From Duganella sp. OV510 (lineage in GTDB: Bacteria; Pseudomonadota; Gammaproteobacteria; Burkholderiales; Burkholderiaceae_D), in NCBI RefSeq assembly GCF_900100205.1, contig NZ_FNEQ01000013.1, positions 1 to 64,000 on the forward strand: a DNA stretch of 64,000 bases, in the 5' to 3' direction. Positions within the stretch are counted from its first letter, which is position 1; each line of letters begins with the position of its first letter. A program made the position numbers and the translations under genes. The notes beneath the pieces are model-generated. The model was not told where the DNA came from and did no database searches. It was given only the letters and a program-made list of their open reading frames with translations. Shown here piece after piece: positions 55,798 through 64,000 of the stretch.

Positions 55798-57045
55798 TTA
55801 TTGCACTATGCGGACGCTGTCGCGTTCCTTGTAGCGGCTGGTATCTGAAATGATGAGTTGGTCGCCGGCACGCGCGCCGGCGAGGATTTCGACTGACTTG
55901 CCATCGCTGGCGCCGATGTTCAGCGTGGTCTTGCGGGCGACGCCGTCGCGTACCACGAAGATGTCCTGCGGGCCGCGGCCGTTGAAGGCGGGGCCGGCGT
56001 CGGCCAGCAGCGTGTTCTGCTTCTGCTCGGTGAGAATGTTGACTTCCACCCGCAGCTTGTTGCGCAGCATGGCGTGATGCGGCTCCCGCAGCGTGACCAG
56101 CAGCTTGACGGTGCCGTTCTGGATTTCCGGCAGCACGGTCTGTACTTCGCCATTCAGGCGGACGTTGCCTTGTTCCACCAGCACCTGCTGGCCGGCGCCA
56201 AGCGCGCGCGCGTGGAAGTCGGACAACGAGGCTTCCACCTTGTAGTTGTTCAACTCGGAAACCTTGGCCACCAGCTGACCGGTGCTGACGCTGGCACCTT
56301 CATCGGCCAGCAGCCAGGTCAGCATGCCGGAGAAGGGCGCGCGCACCTGGGTTTGCGCCAGCAGTTGCTGCTGTTCCTGCATCTGTTTCTGCAGGATGCT
56401 CTTTTGCAACCTCGCACCTTCGATATTGCTGCCGGTGACGCGCTTGTTGTCGTCCTGCTGTTCGTGGTGCTGGCGCAGCTGGATCTCGATGCGCTTGACG
56501 TTGAGTTCGGCGGTCAGCAGATCTTCGGCGGAGACGCCGCCGGCCTTGCGCAAGGTCTGGTAGCGGCCGAGCTTGACGCGCGCCGCTTCCAGGTCCAGTT
56601 GCAGCAGTTCGATGGCGCCGACCAGCTGCTTGCGCTTCTGCTCCAGTTCCAGCGTCAGCGCGAGGATGCGGTTTTCCTGCTGCGCCAGTTGCTCCTTGAG
56701 CGCATCGATGGCAAGCACGATGGTGCGGCTGTCCAGCTCCAGCAGCATTTCCCCACTTTGCACCTGCTGGCCCAGCTTGGCGTGGACCTTGGCCACGCGT
56801 GTCTGGATCGGGCTGGACACCAGCTCTTCGTGCACTGGAATCACGATGCCGGAAGCACTGATGCTGTTGGCGATGTTCCCCACGCGCACGGTGGCGATGC
56901 TGACATTGTTGGCGTCGACGCTGGGGCTGACCGCGCGGTTGATGCCCCAGGCGGTGAGGCTGATCGTTGCCAGCAGGGCGGCGCACGCCAGTACGGTCTT
57001 GTGCCGGCGGCGGCGAATGATGTGGGAGCTGATTGCGGTATCCAT
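55798..57045 (-). CDS. HlyD-type periplasmic adaptor of the ABC exporter
   Basis: 415 residues: short basic cytoplasmic start (HIIRRRRHK), one membrane anchor (about 17-37), the first lipoyl half (ASGIVIPVHEELVSSP), a long helical hairpin (about 105-235), the second lipoyl half (TQVRAPFSGMLTWLLADEGASV) and a beta-barrel region. It is the first gene of the operon. Only one base or so separates its ATG from the predicted sigma-54 transcription start and there is no ribosome site upstream, so it is probably translated from a leaderless mRNA. Confidence 0.88.
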   Translation of the reverse strand: MDTAISSHIIRRRRHKTVLACAALLATISLTAWGINRAVSPSVDANNVSIATVRVGNIANSISASGIVIPVHEELVSSPIQTRVAKVHAKLGQQVQSGEMLLELDSRTIVLAIDALKEQLAQQENRILALTLELEQKRKQLVGAIELLQLDLEAARVKLGRYQTLRKAGGVSAEDLLTAELNVKRIEIQLRQHHEQQDDNKRVTGSNIEGARLQKSILQKQMQEQQQLLAQTQVRAPFSGMLTWLLADEGASVSTGQLVAKVSELNNYKVEASLSDFHARALGAGQQVLVEQGNVRLNGEVQTVLPEIQNGTVKLLVTLREPHHAMLRNKLRVEVNILTEQKQNTLLADAGPAFNGRGPQDIFVVRDGVARKTTLNIGASDGKSVEILAGARAGDQLIISDTSRYKERDSVRIVQ

Positions 57046-57056
57046 GATGGCTACAT

Positions 57057-57072
57057 TGCAATCCCCGTGCCA
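57057..57072 (-). promoter_or_regulatory. Sigma-54 (RpoN) promoter of the ABC operon
   Basis: The minus strand reads TGGCACGGGGATTGCA, an exact match to the consensus TGGCACG-N4-TTGCA. The -24 GG falls at 57071-57070 and the -12 GC at 57059-57058. Counting 12 bases on puts transcription at about 57046, next to the ATG at 57045. The operon encodes its own sigma-54 activator. Confidence 0.9.
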
Positions 57073-57141
57073 CCAGTGAAATCCTTATAAATCAAGGATG
57101 TAGCGCTAATGGTGCTGGCGCCGCTTGCCCGGCTTCGCGCA

Positions 57142-57681
57142 TCACCGTCCGGAAACGGACAGGCTCATGCTGGTGTAATTGAAGCTCAGGCCGTCGATGT
57201 TGAACATGTCGGGGATTTCGCCGGTCTGGCGGAAGCCGCTGCGGTCGTAAAGCTGAATGGCTGGCGTGTTGGCGGACAGCACTTGCAAGTCGATCCAGCG
57301 CAAGCCGGCGGCCAGCGCCCATTGCTGGGCATGCACTATCAGCTGGCCGCCCAGCCCCTGCTTGCGGTGCGTACGGCCAACGCCCATGCCCAGCAGGCAG
57401 CGATGCGCCGCATGGCGTTCCGGATGCGCGCGTAAATCGATGTGGCCGGCAATCGCGCCAATTTCATCCCGCGCCACCCATACGCGACGCCAGCCGGGGC
57501 TGCCGATCTCGGTCTGCATGCCGTATTTGAAGGCTTCCGCCTTCTCGGGCGGGAAGCGCGATTCGGCGCGCGGCAGCGGCTGGAAATAGGCGGTGTCACC
57601 CTGGCCGTTGTCCGACAGATGGTCGTTGAGATAGGCCAGAAACGCCTCAAAGCCGGCCAGTTCGAGTTTTTCTATCTTCAT
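57142..57681 (-). CDS. GNAT-family N-acetyltransferase
   Basis: 179 residues with the GNAT fold: IGAIAGHIDLRAHP (strand 4 region), the acetyl-CoA loop LGMGVGRTHRKQGLGGQLIVHA (motif A, Q/RxxGxG/A) and the C-terminal NTPAIQLYDRSGFRQTGE (motif B). Substrate unknown. It is a single gene; its 3' side lies about 70 bases from the sigma-54 promoter. Ends in SVSGR. Confidence 0.85.
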   Translation of the reverse strand: MKIEKLELAGFEAFLAYLNDHLSDNGQGDTAYFQPLPRAESRFPPEKAEAFKYGMQTEIGSPGWRRVWVARDEIGAIAGHIDLRAHPERHAAHRCLLGMGVGRTHRKQGLGGQLIVHAQQWALAAGLRWIDLQVLSANTPAIQLYDRSGFRQTGEIPDMFNIDGLSFNYTSMSLSVSGR

Positions 57682-57756
57682 CTTGAATGTGGGAAATTAC
57701 CAACCCTTGGAGTTATACCAATGTGATAGGGTAGTTGTCTACGTTGCGGAGGAGAC

Positions 57757-58545
57757 ATGCATATCAAGATGATTGCCACGCTGCTGCTGGTATTGCCGTT
57801 GCTGGCTGATGCGGCCGAAGAGCCCGACCAGATCGTCACCGACCGCCCCGACTTCGTGGAGTCCAGCAACGTCGTCGGCAAGGGGCGTTTTCAGATTGAA
57901 ACCAGCTTTGCGCTGGACCGCAACAAGATCGACGGCATCCGCGAGCGGACCTACTCGACGCCGACCTTGCTGCGCTTCGGCATCAGCGATACGCTGGAGG
58001 CGCGCATCGAAACCGATGGTCGCATGCGCATGGTCACCGATGATCCGCTTGGTGGCCGCCAGGCCGTCAACGGCTATGCCGACCTCGCACTCGGCATCAA
58101 ATGGCATATAGCCGATGCGCAAGGCGCCAGTCCGTCGATGGGCGTGCTGGCCCACGTCGACCTCGACAGCGGCTCCAGCGCCTTCCGTGCCGCCGGCAAG
58201 GGCGGTTCCCTGCGCCTGGCCGCAGAATGGGAGCTGAGCGATGATGTCGCGCTGGGCATCATGCCCGGCATCGCCTGGCAGCGTGACGACCAGGGCGGAC
58301 GCTACACCAGCGGCATCTTCGGCATCGTCCTCGGCAAGGAATGGGGCGAGCGCTTCCGTACCTTCATCGAATATTCTGCGCCGCAGATCGCGCGCGCGCG
58401 GCATGGCGGCTCGGTCACCACCTTTGACATCGGCGCCGCCTATCTGCTGACCGATACCGTGCAGGTCGACACCGCCCTGTCGCGCGGACTCAACAGGAAC
58501 ACACCCGACTGGAGCTGGACTGCGGGACTCTCGATCAAATTCTAG
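57757..58545 (+). CDS. Outer-membrane barrel of the phenol MetA-pathway (transporter) family
   Basis: 262 residues. A signal peptide ends near ADA (about 19). The mature start IVTDRPDFVESSNVVGKGRFQIET is the signature of the PF13557-type barrel family, and amphipathic strands continue to a terminal phenylalanine (LSIKF), as in outer-membrane proteins. A strong GCGGAGGAG site precedes the ATG. It lies 12 bases before a chemoreceptor gene in the same direction, so the two are probably co-transcribed. Ligand unknown. Confidence 0.82.
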   Translation: MHIKMIATLLLVLPLLADAAEEPDQIVTDRPDFVESSNVVGKGRFQIETSFALDRNKIDGIRERTYSTPTLLRFGISDTLEARIETDGRMRMVTDDPLGGRQAVNGYADLALGIKWHIADAQGASPSMGVLAHVDLDSGSSAFRAAGKGGSLRLAAEWELSDDVALGIMPGIAWQRDDQGGRYTSGIFGIVLGKEWGERFRTFIEYSAPQIARARHGGSVTTFDIGAAYLLTDTVQVDTALSRGLNRNTPDWSWTAGLSIKF

Positions 58546-58557
58546 ACAGGAACCACC

Positions 58558-60096
58558 ATGCGACTGACGATCAAGCAGCGTTTGTTACTGATTAACCTGA
58601 CGACGCTGGTGTTCGTCTCCCTGATCGGCCTGGTTGGCTACTACGCCGTGCAGGTGCTGGATGCATCGATGGACGCGATCAGCACCAATAGCGGCGCGAT
58701 GAAAGACCAGTTGCAAGCCGACCAGGCGCACGACGCGTTGCGTGCCGATGTGCTGGCCGCGCGCCTGGCGGCCGACAAAAACGATCCGGCCGAAGTGAAG
58801 GAAGTGCGCCAGGACACTGCCGAGCACATCGCGCTGTTCCGCAAACTGATCAAGGACATGGATGGGGCCAACACCGGTGGCGAAGTAAGGCGCGCGATGG
58901 ATCAGGTGAAGCCGGACGTGGAACGTTACCTCAAAAGTGCCGAGGAAATGGTCGCACTGTCGCTGAGCAATGCGGCGGCGGCACAGGCCCAATTTCCAGC
59001 GTTTATGGAAAGCTTCCGCGTGCTGGAGAAAAGCATGGCGGCGCTGAGCGAGCTGATCGAAAAGGATTCGGAAGCCACGCGCGAGGTCGGGGATGCGGCG
59101 GTGAGCCGTTCGCGCATCCAGATCATCGGCTTCGTGTTGCTGGCGGCGGCGGTGTCGCTGGTGGTGGGGCAGATGATCGCGCGCTCGATCCTGCAGCCGT
59201 TGGACGAGGCAGTGGCGTTTGCCGCGCGCGTGGCGCAGGGGGATTTGTCGTCACAGGTGGCGCTGGCGCATGACGATCACACGGAGACGGGCCAGCTCAA
59301 GCGTGCGCTGAGCGATATGAACATCAGCCTGCACGGGATCGTCAGCCAGGTGCGCGGTGGCACGGATGCGATCGCGCTGGCGTCAGGGGAAATCGCCAGC
59401 GGCAATATGGATTTGTCGGCGCGCACCGAGTCGCAGGCCAGTTCGCTGGAAGAGACGGCATCGTCGATGGAAGAGATGACCTCGGCGGTGCGGCAGAACT
59501 CCAGCAACGCGGGCGAAGCGAATCAGCTGGCATCATCGGCGGCCGGCGTGGCGACGCGCGGCGGCGCGGTGATGGCGCAGGTGGTGGAGACGATGGGCGG
59601 CATCAGCACCTCATCGCAAAAAATCGTCGACATCATCGCGGTCATTGAAGGCATCGCGTTCCAGACCAACATCCTGGCGCTGAACGCTGCGGTGGAAGCG
59701 GCGCGTGCGGGCGAGCAGGGGCGCGGCTTCGCGGTGGTAGCGTCCGAGGTGCGCGGCCTGGCGCATCGGTCCGACGCGGCGGCAAAAGAAGTGCGTCAGC
59801 TGATTGAAGCATCGGCGGCGCAGGTGGGCGAGGGTAGCGCGCTGGTGGCGCAGGCGGGTGGCACGATGGAAGAAATCGTCGGCAGCATCCAGCGCGTGAC
59901 AGCGATCGTCGCCGAAATCGCAGCGGCCAGCCGCGAGCAAGAGGTAGGGATCGACCAGGTCAACCAGGCCATCGGCACCATCGACAGCGCCACGCAGCAG
60001 AACGCCGCGCTGGTCGAAGAAGCCGCCGCAGCCGCCGGCGCCCTGCAAGAACAAGCCGCCCAGCTAGCCCAAGCCGTCAAGATCTTCCGCCTCTGA
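58558..60096 (+). CDS. Methyl-accepting chemotaxis protein
   Basis: 512 residues: TM1 (about 10-32), a helical periplasmic sensor (about 35-190), TM2 (about 192-210), HAMP (about 210-262), and a signalling domain with tip NILALNAAVEAARAGEQGRGFAVVA. It ends QAVKIFRL with no tether or docking pentapeptide. It follows an outer-membrane barrel gene by 12 bases and converges on another receptor gene. Confidence 0.9.
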   Translation: MRLTIKQRLLLINLTTLVFVSLIGLVGYYAVQVLDASMDAISTNSGAMKDQLQADQAHDALRADVLAARLAADKNDPAEVKEVRQDTAEHIALFRKLIKDMDGANTGGEVRRAMDQVKPDVERYLKSAEEMVALSLSNAAAAQAQFPAFMESFRVLEKSMAALSELIEKDSEATREVGDAAVSRSRIQIIGFVLLAAAVSLVVGQMIARSILQPLDEAVAFAARVAQGDLSSQVALAHDDHTETGQLKRALSDMNISLHGIVSQVRGGTDAIALASGEIASGNMDLSARTESQASSLEETASSMEEMTSAVRQNSSNAGEANQLASSAAGVATRGGAVMAQVVETMGGISTSSQKIVDIIAVIEGIAFQTNILALNAAVEAARAGEQGRGFAVVASEVRGLAHRSDAAAKEVRQLIEASAAQVGEGSALVAQAGGTMEEIVGSIQRVTAIVAEIAAASREQEVGIDQVNQAIGTIDSATQQNAALVEEAAAAAGALQEQAAQLAQAVKIFRL

Positions 60097-60107
60097 ATCC
60101 TTGAATC

Positions 60108-60165
60108 CAGGGTCAGTTCCGCCAAACGTACACGGGCTCATGTACATTTGGCAGAACTGACCCCG
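60108..60165. repeat. Long palindromic intergenic repeat, copy 3 (eroded)
   Basis: A shortened copy: 60111-60132 against 60141-60162 pair over 22 bases with two mismatches, around an 8-base remnant CGGGCTCA that in copy 2 is part of the stem. So the inner stem has been lost on one side. It again lies between converging genes (stops at 60096 and 60174). Confidence 0.85.
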
Positions 60166-60173
60166 ATGTTGGG

Positions 60174-61811
60174 TTAGGCGGCGAGGCGGTGGTTGGTGAG
60201 CGCCAGGCGCGCCGGTTTGCTGGCGCTGGCGATCTTGATCGTTGTCGCGCCGGTGTCGCTGGCCAGCCGGAAGACGCCCACCAGTTGCACCAGTTGCTGC
60301 GCCTGGTCTTGCTGGGCTTCGGCGGCGGCGGCCGCTTCTTCTACCAGCGCGGCGTTCTGCTGCGTTACCGTGTCCATCTCGGCGATGGCGTGGTTGATCT
60401 GCTCGATGCCGGCTTCTTGCTCGTTGTTGGCGGTGCTGATTTCCCCCATGATGGCCGTCACCGACTGTACGGCAGCAACGATTTTTTCCATCGTCGCACC
60501 AGCTTCGCCGACCAGCGCGGTGCCGGCGCCGACCTTGCCCACCGAGTCGTCGATCAGCGTTTTGATTTCCTTGGCGGCCGAGGCGGAGCGTTGCGCCAGC
60601 GTGCGCACTTCCGAGGCGACCACAGCGAAGCCGCGGCCCTGTTCGCCGGCGCGCGCTGCTTCCACTGCTGCGTTCAGCGCCAGGATGTTGGTCTGGAAGG
60701 CAATGCCGTCGATGACGCTGATGATGTCGACGATTTTCTTGGCCGATTCGTTGATCGCATCCATGGTCTTCACCACGTCCGCCACCACCTCGCCGCCTTG
60801 CTGGGCGATGTCCGAAGCCGAGCGCGCCAGCGTGTTGGCCTGGCGGGCGTTTTCTGTGTTTTGCTTGACGGTGGCAGTCAGTTCTTCCATCGACGAGGCG
60901 GTTTCTTCCAGCGAGCCGGCCTGCTGCTCGGTGCGCGAGGACAGGTCCATATTGCCGCTGGCGATTTCGGTGGCGGCAGTGACGATGTTGTCGGCGCCGG
61001 TGCGCACCTGGCCGACGATGTCTGCCAGGCTGTCGCGCATGCCCTGGATCGCAAACAGCAGGCTGTGCTGATCACCGCCGCGCAGCGAAATCGGCACGGC
61101 CAGGTCGCCGCTGGCGATCTTGCCAGCGATGGCGGTAACTTCGGCCGGCTCGCCACCCAGTTGGCGCAGCAGTTGACGGGTAATCATCCAGGCCATGAAG
61201 GCGCCGACCGCCAGCGACAGCAGCCCCAGCACGATGGCCAGGTAGCGCGAATCCTTGTAGGTTTCCTCGGCGCTGAGGCGGGCGCGTTCCATGCTGGTGC
61301 TCTGGTGCGCAATCAGCGCGTTGATGGCGTCCATATAGGCCAGTTGCAGGCCGCGCATCTTGCCCAGCATTTCGTTGACGCCGCCGTCGACGTCGCCTTC
61401 ACGGCGCAGGCGCATCACTTCATCCAGCGAGACATCATACGGCTTGCGCGCCACATCCAGTTTCTCGAACAGTTCGCGGCCTTCCCCGGATTTGACCATG
61501 CTGTCGAGCTTGGCCATTTCCTTGTCGATTTCCTTGCGGCGGTCGACCACCACGGCCATCTCCTTGGCGGCCTTGGCCTCGTCGCGGATCAGCAGGGCGT
61601 TGCGCAGCGCGCGGGCAATCTTGTTGTTGTGCTCCATGATGAGCTGCGCCTGCACGACTTTAGGATAGGTTTCGAGGACGATGTCGTCCGTGTTGTCGGC
61701 CAGTTCGCCCTGGCTGTAGATGCTGAGGCCGATAGTGATCGCCAGCAGCAGCAAGACGGCGCCAAAACCCAGGCCCAGGCGGGTACCTACTTTGAGGTTC
61801 TTGATGTCCAT
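60174..61811 (-). CDS. Methyl-accepting chemotaxis protein
   Basis: 545 residues: TM1 (about 14-34), a four-helix-bundle sensor (about 36-190), TM2 (about 192-212), HAMP with LLRQLGGEP (about 213-265), and a signalling domain with the same hairpin tip as the receptors at 47623 and 58558. The C-terminus KPARLALTNHRLAA has no docking pentapeptide. It is closest to the 47623 receptor, sharing MxxxNxKVGTRLGLGFG at the N-terminus. Ligand unknown. Confidence 0.9.
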   Translation of the reverse strand: MDIKNLKVGTRLGLGFGAVLLLLAITIGLSIYSQGELADNTDDIVLETYPKVVQAQLIMEHNNKIARALRNALLIRDEAKAAKEMAVVVDRRKEIDKEMAKLDSMVKSGEGRELFEKLDVARKPYDVSLDEVMRLRREGDVDGGVNEMLGKMRGLQLAYMDAINALIAHQSTSMERARLSAEETYKDSRYLAIVLGLLSLAVGAFMAWMITRQLLRQLGGEPAEVTAIAGKIASGDLAVPISLRGGDQHSLLFAIQGMRDSLADIVGQVRTGADNIVTAATEIASGNMDLSSRTEQQAGSLEETASSMEELTATVKQNTENARQANTLARSASDIAQQGGEVVADVVKTMDAINESAKKIVDIISVIDGIAFQTNILALNAAVEAARAGEQGRGFAVVASEVRTLAQRSASAAKEIKTLIDDSVGKVGAGTALVGEAGATMEKIVAAVQSVTAIMGEISTANNEQEAGIEQINHAIAEMDTVTQQNAALVEEAAAAAEAQQDQAQQLVQLVGVFRLASDTGATTIKIASASKPARLALTNHRLAA

Positions 61812-62043
61812 GATGATATTCCGTATGTCGAGAAAAATAACTCGCGTTCCGTGCGGAACGTTGGCGGGAATAAGGCCGGAGAGGAGTGTGGGCGACCGCG
61901 AGAATTGGGCGATCAGTGCTGCGTTGAATAGTCACCAATATACACACATCATTACCATATGGCAACTAAGGGAATGATAGTTGCAGACATTTCACCACAT
62001 TAACCGATAAACTTGGCATTCTGTTCACTTTGAGGTGGAGACA

Positions 62044-63204
62044 ATGACGACAACAACAAATAGTTCCAGGCTGGATGTAATCGATGCGCTGCGCGGTTTC
62101 GCCATCGTTTCCATCATGCTGCTGCATAACATTGAGCATTTTGACTTTTATTTCTCGCCGGTCGGCTTGCCTGAATGGCTGAGAGCGGTGGACAAGGTCA
62201 TCTGGGACACGCTGTTCTTCCTGTTTGGCGGCAAGTCGTATGCGATTTTCGCTTTGCTGTTTGGCATGACTTTCTATATCCAGTACCACAAGCGCGCGCT
62301 GCGAGGCGAGGACTTCCGCGCCCGTTTCGGCTGGCGCCTGGTGTTGCTGCTGGCGTTTGGCCTGGTGAATTCGATGTTTTATCACGGCGATATCCTGAGT
62401 ATTTACGCTGTGCTCGGACTGGCGTTGATACCAGTCGCTCACCTGAGTAACCGCTGGGTATTGACCATCGCATTAATATTACTGGCACAGCCATATGCCT
62501 GGCTGGAGGTTATTCAGGCTTTGCCCAACCCGGACGAGAAATTGCCCAATCCGGCCTCATGGGCATATTTCGGCCGCGCCAATGATTATTTTGCCCACGG
62601 CTCTGCTTTGCAGGTGTGGAGCGGTAATCTGACCAACGGGAAAATTGGGGTTATTCGCTGGAGCTGGGAAAATGGCCGCATATTCCAGATCCCGGCATTA
62701 TTTATGTTAGGGATGCTGGCTGGCCGTAAAGGCCTGTTTAACGATGCCATATTCTGGCGCAAGGCGCTGATGATTGCCCTGCTGGCATTTATTCCCCTTT
62801 ATATTCTTAAAACCTGGCCGGAAGCCTGGGGCGTAGGCGAAGCAGTGCGCCGTCCATTGCTGGTTATTATTACTTCGTGGGCGAATGTGGCCTTGATGGT
62901 GGTATTGGTGGCGATATTTGTACAACTGTTTTATAGCCGCAGCTGGCTGACAATATTCTCGCCGCTGGGACGCATGAGTTTAACCAGCTATGTCGTGCAA
63001 TCGATTATCGGTACCTCGATTTATTATGGTTTCGGGCTGGGTATGTATCAGTACACCGGCGCCAGCTATGCGCTGGCGATCGGCATCGCACTGGCGCTGG
63101 CGCAACGGCAGTTCAGCGTGTGGTGGCTGGCCCGACACCCGCAGGGGCCGCTTGAAACTGTGTGGCACAGACTGACATGGCTGGGCAGCCGCGCTAAAAA
63201 TTAG
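62044..63204 (+). CDS. DUF418 membrane protein
   Basis: 386 residues with about ten hydrophobic segments. It begins SSRLDVIDALRGFAIVSIMLLHN, typical of DUF418 and related acyltransferase-fold membrane proteins, and has GGKSYAIFALLFGMTFYIQ and the C-terminal SPLGRMSLTSYVVQS motif. I start at ATG 62044, preceded by GAGGTG; a GTG at 62035 is the alternative. This gene is more A/T-rich in its codons than its neighbours around 62460-62960. Function unknown; in the family, roles in envelope modification are suspected. Confidence 0.82.
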   Translation: MTTTTNSSRLDVIDALRGFAIVSIMLLHNIEHFDFYFSPVGLPEWLRAVDKVIWDTLFFLFGGKSYAIFALLFGMTFYIQYHKRALRGEDFRARFGWRLVLLLAFGLVNSMFYHGDILSIYAVLGLALIPVAHLSNRWVLTIALILLAQPYAWLEVIQALPNPDEKLPNPASWAYFGRANDYFAHGSALQVWSGNLTNGKIGVIRWSWENGRIFQIPALFMLGMLAGRKGLFNDAIFWRKALMIALLAFIPLYILKTWPEAWGVGEAVRRPLLVIITSWANVALMVVLVAIFVQLFYSRSWLTIFSPLGRMSLTSYVVQSIIGTSIYYGFGLGMYQYTGASYALAIGIALALAQRQFSVWWLARHPQGPLETVWHRLTWLGSRAKN

Positions 63205-63221
63205 CACGAATGCACCAGTAA

Positions 63222-63830
63222 TCAGCTTGCGTCGGCCGTATCGTCAGGAGTGATCCAGGTGATGCGGCCGTGGCCGGATTCATTCAGACGGGTTATCAAT
63301 GCATCCGCCGCCGTATCCGGCAGGCTGAACTCGAATTGAACGTCTTCGCTGTGCTGGACATTATCCAGGCTGGCTCCCGCCAATTCAATTTCTCGGCGCA
63401 CCAGGCCTTCCATGGCATAAGGCGCGCTGCAAATGAGGAATCGCTGTTTGATAATGGCGATCTTCTCGGCGTTTAATAAGGCCTGCGCCACGCTGTCGGT
63501 ATAAGCGCGCACCAGTCCACCAGCGCCTAATTTAACGCCGCCGAAATAACGTACGACGGTGGCTAATACGCCTTCGAGATCCTGATGGCGTAAAACATCC
63601 AGCATCGGACGGCCGGCCGTACCGCTGGGTTCTCCATCATCCACTGCTGCCGATTGGCCGCCGGCTAATAATGCCCAGCAAACGTGGGCGGCACCGGGAT
63701 GTTGCTGCCATAATTCCGCCACGACTTTTTGCGCGCTGGCGCGATCCGTCATCGGCTGGACGCAGGCAATAAAGCGGCTTTTTTTAATCAGCAATTCATG
63801 GTGAACCGCTGTATTGATTGTCTGTGGCAT
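63222..63830 (-). CDS. YigZ/IMPACT-family protein
   Basis: 202 residues. The N-terminal IMPACT domain has LIKKSRFIACVQPM, AAVDDGEPSGTAGRPML (about 66-82) and VVRYFGGVKLGAGGLVRAY; the C-terminal half is the DUF1949-type ferredoxin-like domain. E. coli YigZ and eukaryotic IMPACT are linked to translation control or proline peptidase-like activities, but the bacterial role is unsettled. I start at ATG 63830 (MPQTINT); the upstream opening is not family-like. Confidence 0.88.
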   Translation of the reverse strand: MPQTINTAVHHELLIKKSRFIACVQPMTDRASAQKVVAELWQQHPGAAHVCWALLAGGQSAAVDDGEPSGTAGRPMLDVLRHQDLEGVLATVVRYFGGVKLGAGGLVRAYTDSVAQALLNAEKIAIIKQRFLICSAPYAMEGLVRREIELAGASLDNVQHSEDVQFEFSLPDTAADALITRLNESGHGRITWITPDDTADAS

Positions 63831-63902
63831 GGAATAGGCTTTGGTTAAGCGGCGTATGGTGCCAGAAATCGGGTCCAGGCGCCATGCCGGCAGGGCCGGC
63901 GG

Positions 63903-63908
63903 TATAAT
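63903..63908 (+). promoter_or_regulatory. Possible -10 element
   Basis: A perfect TATAAT 31 bases before the ATG of the last, partial gene. No convincing -35 is found at 16-18 bases. Confidence 0.4.
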
Positions 63909-63938
63909 CCTGCACGAGTTCATCCCACCTGATATGCC

Positions 63939-64000
63939 ATGACTAATTCCCCCGCCGCGCCCCACCTTTCCGATGCCGATGGCGAGAGCGGAGAGGATGA
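63939..64000 (+). CDS. Start of an unidentified protein, cut by the window end
   Basis: An ATG at 63939 opens a frame that stays open for 20 codons to the end of the window (MTNSPAAPHLSDADGESGED). The peptide is too short to recognise. A TATAAT box lies upstream and the gene diverges from yigZ. A nearby ATG at 63934 in another frame stops after two codons. Confidence 0.45.
   Translation, partial: MTNSPAAPHLSDADGESGED

Noticed and set aside
62003..62010. ACCGATAA upstream of the DUF418 gene, similar to a sigma-28 -10 element
   Set aside because: No TAAA-type -35 is found at the required spacing, and the downstream gene is not a motility gene.

Overview
The window reads as a chromosomal segment of a GC-rich betaproteobacterium, most likely Oxalobacteraceae of the Massilia/Duganella/Janthinobacterium type. 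This rests on the 3' end of a 5S rRNA, the gene content (argF-argG, YajQ, UPF0149, TcyP, a complete Wsp system) and codon use. It is densely coded. No intergenic gap exceeds about 240 bases, and I see no prophage, transposase, integrase, tRNA or CRISPR array. Everything here is read by eye from the sequence and from family knowledge; no database search was run.

Layout. 1-160: end of an rRNA operon with a bidirectional terminator. 163-2633: two coupled membrane proteins (DUF2157 and GDYXXLXY). 2766-6788: DHH phosphoesterase, flavin oxidoreductase, YajQ and MurB. 6881-18755: one minus-strand cluster encoding a complete Wsp surface-sensing chemosensory system (WspA-F plus the diguanylate cyclase WspR). 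It has a second, tandem WspA-like receptor upstream, and PpnP and a GAF/degenerate-GGDEF protein downstream. 18848-21025: argG and argF. 21126-26507: an orphan TPR-GAF histidine kinase, rsgA, pterin dehydratase and an M48 protease. 26564-29968: orn, a DUF1176 protein, a lipoprotein esterase and a JmjC-like cupin. 30013-33479: a Nramp transporter translationally coupled to a SulP-STAS-cNMP-binding transporter. 33566-39732: UPF0149, SrkA, a 751-residue uninterrupted coiled-coil protein of unknown function, and small membrane proteins. 39931-45968: an RND efflux pair and a FadL-type porin. 46028-49882: a TcyP cystine transporter, a chemoreceptor with a C-terminal docking-type pentapeptide, and a small secreted protein. 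49908-57045: a MacB-like ABC export operon that also encodes its own NtrB/NtrC-type two-component system. It is preceded by a perfect sigma-54 promoter placed so close to the start codon that the mRNA should be leaderless. 57142-64000: an acetyltransferase, an outer-membrane barrel with a chemoreceptor, a second convergent chemoreceptor, a DUF418 protein, a YigZ protein and the start of one more gene.

Themes. Cyclic-di-GMP signalling recurs: WspR makes it, YajQ-family proteins bind it, Orn removes pGpG, and a degenerate GGDEF protein may bind it. Five methyl-accepting receptors fall in 45 kb. Three copies of a long, nearly perfect palindrome (core GGTCAGTTCTGCCAAACGT) sit at junctions between converging genes at 6788, 37659 and 60108; two are perfect 42-43 bp hairpins and one is eroded. 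The candidates most worth following are the self-contained sigma-54/ABC/two-component operon, the palindrome family, the tandem WspA receptors with conserved signalling domains, and the giant coiled-coil protein.
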